Positions 20,532 through 30,131 of a DNA stretch of 45,701 bases are shown here, one piece after another. The stretch comes from Lingula anatina. Lineage: Eukaryota; Brachiopoda; Lingulata; Lingulida; Lingulidae. Position numbers and translations under genes: made by a program. The stretch's first letter is position 1, and every line of letters begins with the position of its first letter. The stretch covers positions 94,554 to 140,254 of the forward strand of contig NW_019775660.1 of NCBI RefSeq assembly GCF_001039355.2, in the 5' to 3' direction. The notes beneath the pieces were generated by a model. It did not search any database and was not told the DNA's origin. It saw only the letters and a program-made list of their open reading frames with translations.

Positions 20532-23214
20532 TACAGGGGAGACACTGGAGTGCACACAGTGTATGTATATTACCGCTACAAGTGGTGGTGGTGCGGATGT
20601 ACAGAGCCTTATCCAAAACATGTATGCAAGTACGATGGACGCTGAGTGCGCCAAGAACCCCACCTCTGTCACAAAGACAATTAGCTGCGACGGTTCCTGT
20701 GCGTTTGCTGAGGTCAACACAACGACCCAGATTGCCGTAAGTTTGTAACCAGAAATACCTTGGATATACCTTGAGATGTGAGTTTTTAGATAGTAAGTGT
20801 TTTGTTGGTTGGTATATGTCGAAGGGGCAAAGCCTTTCTTGCATTCCATGTGTAAGTTAAACGAATACCAAATTCCTGAATTTGTGATAGTTCTATTTGT
20901 TCACTGCGCATAAGCATTGGTCTTGGTTGCAGCAATACTCCTACTCCATGAGCGTTGGTGTTGTGATTCGAAGTTGCAATCCCTCAAAGAGCGTGAATGA
21001 AGGATGCAAAACTATAAGTTCGAACGACGCACAGAATCTTCAGGCTGTTCTGGGAGGTGGGCTGACCATGGGACAGGAGGTCTCTGGGAAGATGTGTTTT
21101 TGCAATAGCGACAGCTGTACGCAGGATGTTTCGTCTCTTCCTGTACTTCCCAAAGGTAACGTCGACAACCTCACCATTACTGTGCTTTTGAATGCACTTG
21201 CTATAATTGCCAAAGTTAAACGACTGGAAAATGGGTATTGAAGTACATGTGCGCATGTGAATTTTAAAATATTTTAAAAAAGACGTCACAGGTATTACAT
21301 GTGACGTCATACCGGCTTTGGATCCGGACGCTAAAATTATTAGTACCACCAGCGTGTGCGCTTTTCATCGTGAACTGAACGTTTCAGCTATCTATCCCTT
21401 ATATCTCCAAAACTGGCAGAGATAGGCCCAAAGTTACTATTGAACTTGAATAGGAAGTCATATACTGGCAATATAATTGTGACCTTGAAATTGATCTTTG
21501 GCCTACTTTTAACCATAAAATGATCTTTGCAAATTTTCTATCCCTTATATTTCCAAAACTGGCAGAGATACGCCCATAGTTACTATTGAACTTGAATAGG
21601 AAGTCGTATACTGAAAATCTGTGACATCGAAATTGACCTTTGACCGACTTTTCACTAGGAACTGAACTTTGCAACTTTTCTATCCCCTATACACGTACAT
21701 CTTAACCTAGAAGAGATATGCCCAAAATTACAATTGAACTTGAAAGGACGTAATATACTTGCAATCTTACTGTGATCTTGATATTGACATTTGACCTACT
21801 TTTGGCCATGAAAAATACTTCACAAATTTGGATTTTAACTTTTACTTTTCAGCATGATTTTGTTTTAAATTGTATTTTTCAACAATAATATGGAGAACTC
21901 TTGTGTTTACTGCATTTTGTAGAGCATGTCAAGCACAACACTGGAGTTGGTGTCCCTTTTTTTTCCAGTTGGTGGTAAAATCACTGGCGTGGTCGCGTTT
22001 ATTTCAACATTTTTAGATTGTCTGAACAAATTGTCGTCAAACCAGCAGAGCTTGAATTGATTGACTTATTATAAATTAAAAAGCTAACGTGATTTGAATG
22101 CGATTTCCATTTAAAACCGAAAACCTTGGTTGTCTTTTTACAGCCCCGACTACCCAGTGTCACGTGTGCACTTACGAGAAATACGAAACATCCGACAGCC
22201 AGTTGCAGAAGACCCTCGATCAAATCACCCCAGCAACCAGTGAACCCAAGTGTCTGGACAAAGGATCGGAGACTCCCACAATATCCTGCGAAGGTTCTTG
22301 TTCAAATACCGGATCAACTTTCAATATGAGAGTGGTAAGTATAGTCATCCCTAGAACAGTTGATAACACTGAGTGGAATACTAGTAAAATCTGGAGAGCT
22401 ACGGGTTATTACGGATGTTAATAAAGAGAGGGGGTGGCGGGAAATGATGGGTGTTTAAAGCCAGAGACAGCTGATTTCTAGAGGTCGAAGTTTTGCATTT
22501 ATTGCCAACGAGTTACAACTGGCAAAACTTGATTCAATAACGCACAAGTTAATAAATGTTGTTGCAACCGTATACTTTCTGGGCGAATGTAACTACGAGC
22601 GACCCATCTTTGAGAGACTGAAGTTATTTTGATATTACATCTGAAAAAGAAAAGGAATATTAGAACATCATTGTAATTGAAAAAATCCAATGTGTCTTAA
22701 AAGACGTGTTCAAATGAGCATGATATCTGAACGTGACAAGACCCCCCACCTCCCCACCCCGTATATCAAGTGTTTGACTATGTACTTTTCCAGTATTGTT
22801 TGTACCAGTGAATTGTTTGATAACACGAATTTCTCTGACTCTAATGGTGACCAACATACAGGGAAAGTACAATGTGCTGTGAACAACCTATTTCCTAATC
22901 TTCGATATTCTCTTTTATTTTAGAGTGGAACGTCCGTGACCATGAAAATGGCCGAACGCGGATGCGTCGGATTAGAAACGGAGGAAAAATGCGTGAAACT
23001 GACGCAGGAAGATCCGGCCATCACTCAGTTAATCCCTCTCGATTCACTGAAGGCAATAGGACTCGGGGACTTCCGGGTCGACATGGAGCACTGCACCTGT
23101 AACGGGAACGAATGCAACAGCATGAAAACCACACCTTTCACTTCGGCCAGTAACGCGCCAGTATGGAGTGCGTCCTTCCTGATCTTATCGGCCATTGCTG
23201 CCCTGCTGTTGTAG
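15183..23214 (+). CDS. Two-domain GPI-anchored LU (Ly6/uPAR-like) protein, paralogue 2, five exons
   Basis: Exons: 15183-15234, 20537-20736, 20933-21155, 22144-22334, 22924-23214 (957 nt, 318 residues). Exon lengths, phases (1-0-1-0) and the 20 LU cysteines are the same as in paralogue 1. Substitutions are few, for example Glu to Ala after the C-x3-C of domain 1, and changes in the linker before the GPI signal. Intron 1 is 5.3 kb, against 3.0 kb in paralogue 1. The growth comes from two foldback insertions (16075-17040, 17818-20093) and a contig-overlap duplication around the N at 17657. All frames are open, so the gene looks functional. Exon 3 is also open to a stop at 21241, as in paralogue 1. 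Confidence 0.82.
16075..17040. mobile_element. Foldback element I: long arms rich in CGATCG, with 4-bp duplication ACAT
   Basis: The empty site in the left unit (4789 region) defines the insertion. It starts GTATGGGCGGCC, ends GGCCGCCCATAC, and is flanked by ACAT (16071-16074, 17041-17044). The arms (about 16075-16480 and 16697-17040) carry terminal GTCGATTCA motifs and inner arrays of TCGTCGATCG/CGATCGACGA. The terminal block of about 93 bp is present twice on the left arm (16075-16168, 16169-16262) and once on the right. The loop is non-coding. Inner arm ends carry GCCAGAGGGCGC. ORFs reading into the arms are not genes. Confidence 0.75.
16458..16471 (+). promoter_or_regulatory. CTCF-like motif in the left arm of foldback I
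   Basis: CCGCCAGAGGGCGC matches the published vertebrate CTCF core (CCASYAGRKGGCRS) at all but one position. Its mirror copy, TCGCCAGAGGGCGC, lies on the minus strand at 16709-16722, so the pair is convergent. Binding is not shown; such sequences also occur by chance in repeats. Confidence 0.25.
17388..17926 (+). repeat. 269-bp direct duplication around an N (probable assembly overlap)
   Basis: 17388-17656 and 17658-17926 are nearly identical and meet at the single N at 17657. Paralogue 1 has one copy of the flanking part. The simplest reading is two contigs with unmerged ends. Confidence 0.7.
17818..20093. mobile_element. Foldback element II with GCATTTTGCAAC iteron-like arrays
   Basis: The empty site in paralogue 1 (near 5290) defines the insertion. 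It starts TGTAGATCCGCATTTTGC, ends GCAAAATGCGGCTCTACA, and is flanked by CCCT (17814-17817, 20094-20097). Both ends hold about eight or more copies of a GCATTTTGCAAC word in direct and inverted orientation. Inside, each arm repeats a GTGGCCGTCCCTAGGGGTGG-like block several times (18220-18620 and, inverted, 19170-19650), so nearly the whole 2.3 kb is a giant hairpin centred near 18900. A poly-A run lies at 19659-19680. No coding sequence is seen. Confidence 0.75.
20482..20531 (+). repeat. TTA microsatellite at the 3' splice site of exon 2, paralogue 2
   Basis: About 16-17 TTA/ATT units directly precede TTTACAG. It corresponds to 5694-5727 but is longer by several units. Confidence 0.8.
20537..21155 (+). 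CDS. Exons 2 and 3 of LU paralogue 2: first LU domain
   Basis: Exon 2 (20537-20736) follows a longer TTA microsatellite than in paralogue 1 and ends GCC|GTAAGT. Exon 3 (20933-21155) ends AAAG|GTAACG. The lengths of 200 and 223 nt are identical to paralogue 1 and all ten cysteines are kept. Confidence 0.85.
21392..21832 (+). repeat. Intronic tandem repeat in LU paralogue 2
   Basis: This is the orthologous copy of the three-unit array at 6583-7022, lying between exons 3 and 4. Confidence 0.6.
22144..23214 (+). CDS. Exons 4 and 5 of LU paralogue 2: second LU domain and GPI signal
   Basis: Exon 4 (22144-22334) ends GTG|GTAAGT and exon 5 (22924-23214) ends at TAG. The lengths of 191 and 291 nt are identical to paralogue 1. 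The domain ends CTCNGNECN, followed by a hydrophobic tail ending AIAALLL. Confidence 0.85.
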
Positions 23215-23313
23215 ACGGGCATGAACTTAACATATTCATTCCAGAGTTCTAGAGCTTGAGTCTTTTCAGATTATCTTAACCAAACAAACTTTAAATTTGT
23301 ATTCACATAAAAT

Positions 23314-23919
23314 CACCCTGAGCTTCAGAGATAACTTGACACTAACCTCTTCACTATTAGCCTATCTTCATCGTGTCAAGTTACCTCTGACGAAAATAGT
23401 TTGACCTAGTTTATATAAGCCAATCGAATCCATGTTTCAAAATTTTTCACCAAAGTTTGGTGAAAACGCTGATTGGTTGACCGTCAATCGGCAATCCTCG
23501 GCTGATTCCGCAAGCTCCATACTAACAACATAGTTATTGTCGAGTGCGGAGACATCCGAGTAGTTCCGAGTGCATAACCGTACACAAAGAAAGCATGGAG
23601 TATATCGGAATTGAAACCAGAGCAGTTTGATGCCCTGCATAATTATCTACTGAGGGATGATGTATTTTGCGTGCTGCCCACAGGTTACGGCAAGTCCCTG
23701 ATATTCAGCCTTATCTTTGATTGGTCCGGATTTGAACAAAGCGCGCTTTGACTCGTTCGCGTTCATTGGCTAGATCGTTCAATGAGTCATTGAGTGCGGG
23801 CTTTAAATTTGATTGGCGGGCGGCGGAGGCAATCGAATGTGGTCAGAGGTAACTTGAAACGATGAAGATAGGCTATAGTGAAGAGGTTAGTGTCAAGTTA
23901 TCTCTGAAGCTCAGGGTGC
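23314..23919. mobile_element. 8-bp-TSD transposon (hAT-like, non-autonomous) carrying a helicase fragment
   Basis: Its terminal inverted repeats begin CACCCTGAGCTTCAGAG and extend about 75 bp. The flanks are a perfect CATAAAAT duplication (23306-23313, 23920-23927), and the left unit has the empty site near 8478. An 8-bp duplication fits hAT, with P or Merlin also possible. It is 606 bp and encodes no transposase. Confidence 0.75.
23587..23751 (+). pseudogene. RecQ-type helicase N-terminal fragment
   Basis: An open stretch reads LKPEQFDALHNYLL and then the Walker A segment LPTGYGKSLIFSLI, and ends at a TGA after about 55 residues. That order (Q-like motif, then TGYGKS) is characteristic of RecQ helicases. 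There is no in-frame ATG close by and no later helicase motif. It looks like one exon trapped inside a non-autonomous transposon, or a relic of an autonomous relative that encoded a helicase. Confidence 0.6.
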
Positions 23920-24071
23920 ATAAAATCGATGTAATTGTAGAAATAACCGTTTTTTGCCACATGCTTAATGCTTTTTTTTTTTTTTTTTTTTTGTAGTTTT
24001 GTGTAGCCCAAACCATCTGTTGCGCAGCTATTTTGTATCCACGACAAGCCTAGAGCCTAAAATGAGCCTTT

Positions 24072-24077
24072 ATTAAA
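24072..24077 (+). terminator. Candidate poly(A) signal of LU paralogue 2
   Basis: ATTAAA in the context TTTATTAAACAAAC is conserved with 8624-8629. It lies further from the stop because of the inserted transposon. Confidence 0.35.
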
Positions 24078-25000
24078 CAAACAACTCGAGACGTTGTGTT
24101 TGTCTGCGTATATAAGTTTTCTGACACGTTAGCTATATGTTGGATGTGCCAGTTCCAGCTTGTATTGCCTTGCGACTAGCTGAAACAACCTTGACGTCAT
24201 CCATGATAAGCGGAAATATGATTTTTTATGTGTTATTATATACCGGTGTGATGGTTTTTACGTATAGGGATAACGACTCATCATATTAATCTACTTAATT
24301 TTGTGGTATTAGACAATTCCCTCTATTTTCTATTCAAGTTACAGTAAAGAGGCAGTATACTAGATAGGGAACGAAAGTACTACTACTTTAATATGGCAAT
24401 TTTATGTGAAGTGGAAAAAAAAAAGAGTGAGTGAATGTTATCAACCAGGCGACAAAAGTCCAGTAAAGACAAAAAGAAGTCTCTAAATGTACATGTAAGC
24501 AAAATTTTATTAAGGTTATGTTAGAGTAATGAATGGTCATTTAAAAAAAAATTGGGGACACACAAAAAAATCGTGAATTATATTTTTCTTGCCAAAATCC
24601 CCAGTACTGTTTCTTTAGCAATAAGATCGTGGATGATATTTTTTTAAAACTTAAAAGTATTGGAATGGAGTGATTGTGTTTTTAATAAAGATCAGTACAT
24701 GCCAAACAGTTGTCAAACAGTTGTCATCTTTTTTAGTTCATTTTATTGTGTGTAGTTGAGATGCGATATGACTGCGGATGTTAACGCTCAACTCAAATGT
24801 ACCTGGTATCGAACATATCCCGCGTGTAGGGTTAATAAATAATATTGTCATTCAAAATTCGGAAATTTAAGCCACAGCTGAAAGTGTAGAGGCTCCCTTA
24901 CATCCTACTTTTTCTTGGTGATTGCCCTTTAAATGTTGCCCCAGATAGCCTGCTTGGAGAAGCTCGTACATCTACAATGTAAACAATATAAGGTCTGTCT

Positions 25001-25203
25001 ATTTATAATACTACAGAAATAGGGACATTTTTTGCTCTGTTTAATAATTACAGGAAAACTTATGTGGCGAAGGGTGTCACCGTGATGTTTTGAAATGGAA
25101 TTTAAAAAATAATTATGCAATAAGGCTAATATATTATAATGGCACAATTAACATTAACTAAAATGAAACATGTAATTATTAAAGGTGGGGGTGCAAATGC
25201 GCC
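25001..25203 (-). repeat. Split direct repeat B2 (3' end of the retroelement)
   Basis: It matches B1 at 25583-25784 over about 200 bp, from ATTTATAATACTACAGAAAT to GGTGGGGGTGCAAATGCGCC. A further copy at 26966-27172 belongs to the overlapping contig. Confidence 0.85.
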
Positions 25204-25265
25204 CCACGTAGGAAAAGCTGTAGGGTGGGAGGTGGAAAGAAAAGGAAAGTAAACAAAGAGAAGGG

Positions 25266-25587
25266 AAGCAGAAACAAGAGACGATAAACGTAATAATAAG
25301 AGTACGCGTAAAATTTAGAGTGCTTACCTTGTGATTCGTTCGGGAAATCGGAATAAAAATCTAACGATGAAATTTGATGTCTGTTCTTCCTGACAGCAAT
25401 AGTGAGACTGGCCTTTGGTCACGTGTTATGGAAACTTGCTACTGATTGGTTCCGCATCATCATAGTGGGTCAGAGGTCACGTACTGATAGTGTTGTAATC
25501 GCGTATATACGAAATACCCCGATGACTCCCGAAAGTAATTCTGTGTATTATAAAGTCGGTTATAGCTTTGCGATAACCTTGTATTTA
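25266..25587 (-). repeat. Split direct repeat A2
   Basis: It matches A1 (34692-35013) over about 320 bp with only a few differences, from AAGCAGAAACAAGAGACGAT to GCGATAACCTTGTATTTA. Confidence 0.85.
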
Positions 25588-25784
25588 TAATACTACAGAA
25601 ATAGGGACATTTTTTGCTCTGTTTAATAATTACAGGAAAACTTATGTGGCGAAGGGAGTCACCGTGATGTTTTGAAATGGAATTTAAAAAATAATTATGC
25701 AATAAGGCTAATATATTATAATGGCACAATTAACATTAACTAAATGAAACATGTAATTATTGAAGGTGGGGGTGCAAATGCGCC
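25583..25784 (-). repeat. Split direct repeat B1
   Basis: This copy of B2 is adjacent to A2. Beyond it the retroelement body starts, with the accccgggtttcc-type sequence not shared with B2. Confidence 0.8.
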
Positions 25785-26441
25785 ACAAAAAACCGGGTTT
25801 CCGCTGAAAACCTAGGTTTTTTCCCCCACCCAAAAAATGACCAAGGGCAGGTGAGGGTGGGAGTGGTGAACAAAAAACAAAAGACGTATGTAATATATGG
25901 CACACGTATATGCGTGTTTTTATGAATTCCGTGAAACAGCACGCAAGTGAACAAAAAATAGTCCACATATATTTAGTCTTACATGTACTGCTTGTCTGTC
26001 AAGTACCTCTTACGTGAGACATGCAGGTAGAAGAGGCCTGGGAAGGGCAAGGTATACGGAGTAAGGTGCATGTAAAAAGTTGCTGCAATTAGCCCTCATA
26101 CTGTGCTGGTTAGGAACATGAAAAAAGTACAGTAGGTAGGAACGGAGAACAAATCATATAAATATACTATGGAAGGCATTGCAGTCCCAGTAGCCAAGTG
26201 AAAGAAGTCATAGGTCTGACAGTCCACAATGTGCGCCCAAACGCACAAACAAATATGAGCCAGTAAGTGGCATATGTCAAAATAGTATACGAAGCGTACT
26301 TGGCAAAAAAATTTGTAATATGACATGAATGTCATATGTGCCCTGGTAAGGGCAAATTATAAGTTGTTGATGTATATGCACCAAGGGGCTGGTATAAGCC
26401 CATATAATGTTATGAACAAGTGCTAAAAGTAGACACCAAGA

Positions 26442-26921
26442 TTAAGCCATCCGAATATACTTAAGGAACGCATTGGAGTGCCATCGACCAAGTGAACAAA
26501 TTTGTTGATCAGACAGTCCACGCTGCGCTGCCAAAGTCGCTCCCCCAATGCGGAAACTGTGTGACCGTATGCGAGCACTGTTCAGGCCTGATTGAAGCAG
26601 GCATGCATCCAAAGTTCTGGTGAATTGCGACCGTGTAACAGGGCTGCCGTCGCGGTGTATGAACAAAGGTGCATTAGATACTGTCGGCCGTATGTGTAGG
26701 AAGTTGGTCAAAGAAATCACCGGACAAATAACCGGCTGTGCAACTAACCGCACTCTATGAATGGAAGATGGCGCAGAATGTTTGAAGGAAGTAAACCGGA
26801 GTGTAAATGCAGAGCTTGAGTAATCCCAGTCAATGTTTTCCACTTTCAGGGTGTGATTAGTGGTCGCATCCGTTGTAATTTCACTCACGCGTAGTAGGCC
26901 AAAAAAGGCTGTTGTGAACAT
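26442..26921 (-). pseudogene. Tyrosine recombinase C-terminal part, contig-end copy
   Basis: It encodes the last 159 residues of the recombinase, with the RVSEI, HSFR and GRWHSNAFLKYI motifs, and stops at the N at 26923. It is nearly identical to 27835-28316. It is most likely the same gene seen twice because contigs were not merged. Confidence 0.8.
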
Positions 26922-27834
26922 TGNCTCTGTGTATTATAAAGTCGGTTATAGCTTTGCGATAACCTTGTATTTATAATACTACAGAAATAGGGACATTTTT
27001 TGCTCTGTTTAATAATTACAGGAAAAATTTATGTGGCGAAGGGAGTCACCGTGATGTTTTGAAATGGAATTTAAAAAATAATTATGCAATAAGGCTAATA
27101 TATTATAATGGCACAATTAACATTAACTAAAATGAAACATGTAATTATTAAAGGTGGGGGTGCAAATGCGCCACAAAAAACCGGGTTTCCGCTGAAAACC
27201 TAGGTTTTTTCCCCCACCCAAAAAATGACCAAGGGCAGGTGAGGGTGGGAGTGGTGAACAAAAAACAAAAGACATATGTAATATATGGCACACGTATATG
27301 CGTGTTTTTATATATTCCGTGAAACAGCACTCAAGTGAACGAAATATAGTCCACATGTATTTAGTCTTTCATGTACTGCTTGTCTGTCAAGTACCTCTTA
27401 TGTGAGACATGCAGGTAGAAGAGGCCTGGGAAGGACAAGGTATACGGAGTAAGGTACATGTAAAAAGTTGCTGCAATTAGCCCTCATACTGTGCTGGTTA
27501 GGAACATGAAAAAAGTACAGTAGGTAGGAACGGAGAACAAATCATTTAAATATACTATGGAAGGCATTGCAGTCCCAGCAGCCAAGTGAAAGAAGTCATA
27601 GGTCTGACAGCCCACAATGTGCGCCCAAACGCACAAACAAATATGAGCCAGTAAGTGGCATATGTCAAAATAGTATACGAAGCGTACTTGGCAAAAAAAA
27701 AAAAATTATAATGTGATATGAATGTCGTATGTGCCCTGGTAAGGGCAAATTATAAGTTGTTGATGTATATGCACCAAGGGGCTGGTATAAGCCCGTATAA
27801 TGTTATGAACAAGTGCTAAAAGTAGACACCGAGA

Positions 27835-28737
27835 TTAAGCCATCCGAATATACTTAAGGAACGCATTGGAGTGCCATCGGCCAAGTGAACGAATTTGTTG
27901 ATCAGACAGTCCACGCTGCGCTGCCAAAGTCGCTCCCCCAATGCGGAAACTGTGTGACCGTATGCGAGCACTGTTCAGGCCTGAATGAAGCAGGCATGCA
28001 TCCAAGGTTCTGGTGAATTGCGACCGTGTAACAGGACTGCCGTCGCGGTGTATGAACAAGGGTGCATTAGATATTGTCGGCCGTATGTGTAGGAAGTTGG
28101 TCAAAGAAATCACCGGACAAATAACCGGCTGTGCAACTAACCGCACTCTATGAATGGAAGATGGCGCAGAATGTTTGAAGGAAGTAAACCGGAGTGTAAA
28201 TGCAGAGCTTGAGTAATCCCAGTCAATGTTTTCCACTTTCAGGGTGTGATTAGTGGTCGCATCCGTTGTAATTTCACTCACGCGTAGTAGGCCAAAAAAG
28301 GCTGTTGTGAACATCGCTTGATACATTATAATTTCATAGGAATCTGGAAGGCAGTATCTCAGGTTTTGTAGTAAGGTATGGAGGATGGGCACTGTAATGG
28401 GTAATCTTGTATCCTGAGAAGGCATCTGTCTCACTAGACCCTTCAAGGTTTGTTGAACAATGAAAGATTTGGTGGGGTCTGGTAAACTGTCCATTTTATA
28501 CTTGTAGCTTAGTGCAGCCATGTAAGTTCTGATTGACGATGCCCTATACTTCTCAGCTAAATGTTGGGTGAACAAAGCAGTTACAGTGGCGTCTGCAGGA
28601 AAGGCACATAGTCCTGTAAGGTGGGAGAACTCTTGAAGGTGTCGTTCGATCTGCTGATACGTCCTATTGGTGTTGAGTGTCAGTGCAGACTGCAGTGTCT
28701 GTCTTAGTCGAAGATTAAGGTGGCCGGCATGAGACAC
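27835..28737 (-). CDS. Tyrosine recombinase (YR) of the Ngaro-type element
   Basis: A 300-residue protein that would integrate the element's circular DNA by strand exchange. Catalytic residues expected for tyrosine recombinases are visible: Arg152 in LLRVSEI, His262 and Arg265 in HSFRIGG, Trp288 in GRWHS and the nucleophile Tyr296 in FLKYIRMA. The N-terminal core-binding region (about 1-110) includes the RTYQQIERHL helix. The start overlaps the end of the RT/RNase H frame by about 34 nt, as is usual in these elements. The frame is intact, making this the best copy of three. A second N-terminal copy lies at 29332-30131. Confidence 0.85.
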   Translation of the reverse strand: MSHAGHLNLRLRQTLQSALTLNTNRTYQQIERHLQEFSHLTGLCAFPADATVTALFTQHLAEKYRASSIRTYMAALSYKYKMDSLPDPTKSFIVQQTLKGLVRQMPSQDTRLPITVPILHTLLQNLRYCLPDSYEIIMYQAMFTTAFFGLLRVSEITTDATTNHTLKVENIDWDYSSSAFTLRFTSFKHSAPSSIHRVRLVAQPVICPVISLTNFLHIRPTISNAPLFIHRDGSPVTRSQFTRTLDACLLHSGLNSARIRSHSFRIGGATLAAQRGLSDQQIRSLGRWHSNAFLKYIRMA

Positions 28738-29330
28738 CTGGGCAGGTGTTCTGGCTGGGGCAGTGCTGTGGGGATACTGCGCCGGAACGTCTGGAAATCG
28801 AAACGAGATAGGGAATCAGCGGCGGTATTGTGTTCTCCTGGTATGTGTTCCGCTTTGTGTAGAATATTCTTTTGTAGACATATGAGAATTAGTTTGCGTA
28901 AAAGTTTAAGCAAAATTGGATCTTTGGTTTTACATTTGTTTAGAATAAAAATGAGAGCCCCATTGTCAGAATGTATAAGCACTTTCTTATCCCGGAAGTG
29001 GTCCTGCCAGAGCAAAAAAGCAGCAACAATAGGATAACACTCCAAGATCGTGATATGCAAAGAGGCAGCCTCCGGAGGCCAATGTCCGTAAAACCATAAA
29101 TTGCCAAAACAGGCGCCAAATCCCTTCGTACTAGATGCATCAGTGTAGAGGTGTAATACATTGGGGTTGGTCCACTCTTCCTCATGGAAGAAGCCCCTGC
29201 CATTGAAAGAGAGAAGGAATGTCCGCCACATATTCAAATCCGCTCGAACCTCCTTATTAAGACGTATATGATGATGTGCTTTGGAAACACCCATGGTAAG
29301 ATCAATTAAGCGTCGCAAATATGGACGCCC
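28704..29330 (-). pseudogene. RNase H part of the Pol ORF, contig-end copy
   Basis: It encodes the C-terminal 208 or so residues of the RT/RNase H protein (LYTDASSTKGFGA, LECYPI, HSDNGA) and duplicates 30098-30724. It is cut by the N at 29331, so a reading frame that runs from the recombinase through the N into this part is an artefact. Confidence 0.8.
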
Positions 29331-29331
29331 N

Positions 29332-30131
29332 CCAATGCGGAAACTGTGTGACCGTATGCGAGCACTGTTCAGGCCTGATTGAAGCAGGCATGCATCCAAG
29401 GTTCTGGTGAATTGCGACCGTGTAACAGGACTGCCGTCGCGGTGTATGAACAAGGGTGCATTAGATACTGTCGGCCGTATGTGTAGGAAGTTGGTCAAAG
29501 AAATCACCGGACAAATAACCGGCTGTGCAACTAACCGCACTCTATGAATGGAAGATGGCGCAGAATGTTTGAAGGAAGTAAACCGGAGTGTAAATGCAGA
29601 GCTTGAGTAATCCCAGTCAATGTTTTCCACTTTCAGGGTGTGATTAGTGGTCGCATCCGTTGTAATTTCACTCACGCGTAGGAGGCCAAAAAAGGCTGTT
29701 GTGAACATCGCTTGATACATTAAAATTTCATAGGAATCTGGAAGGCAGTATCTCAGGTTTTGTAGTAAGGTATGGAGGATGGGCACTGTAATGGGTAATC
29801 TTGTATCCTGAGAAGGCATCTGTCTCACTAGACCCTTCAAGGTTTGTTGAACAATGAAAGATTTGGTGGGGTCTGGTAAACTGTCCATTTTATACTTGTA
29901 GCTTAGTGCAGCCATGTAAGTTCTGATTGACGATGCCCTATACTTCTCGGCTAAATGTTGGGTGAACAAAGCAGTTACAGTGGCGTCTGCAGGAAAGGCA
30001 CATAGTCCTGTAAGGTGGGAGAACTCTTGAAGGTGTCGTTCGATCTGCTGATACGTCCTATTGGTGTTGAGTGTCAGTGCAGACTGCAGTGTCTGTCTTA
30101 GTCGAAGATTAAGGTGGCTGGCATGAGACAC
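29332..30131 (-). CDS. Tyrosine recombinase, N-terminal 266 residues, cut at an N
   Basis: It is the second copy of the recombinase start (MSHASHLNLRLRQ...), directly downstream of the complete RT/RNase H ORF and overlapping its last 34 nt. It runs through Arg152 and HSFRI, then meets the N at 29331. It differs from 27835-28737 at only a few residues (for example Gly5 to Ser). Confidence 0.8.

Larger units (their letters stand above)
11986..25000 (+). repeat. Right unit of the tandem duplication, enlarged by insertions
   Basis: It is the counterpart of 1784-9513. It has gained a LINE (12394-14612), foldback I (16075-17040), foldback II (17818-20093), an 8-bp-TSD element (23314-23919) and longer poly-T and TTA runs. 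Empty-site comparison with the left unit defines each insertion. Confidence 0.75.

Noticed and set aside
20439-20849. Poly-Asn or poly-Ile ORFs
   Set aside because: They come from translating the TTA microsatellite and antisense exon 2.
28704-30131. A 475-residue open frame joining the recombinase to RNase H
   Set aside because: It runs through the N at 29331, where two overlapping contigs meet; the fusion is an assembly product.
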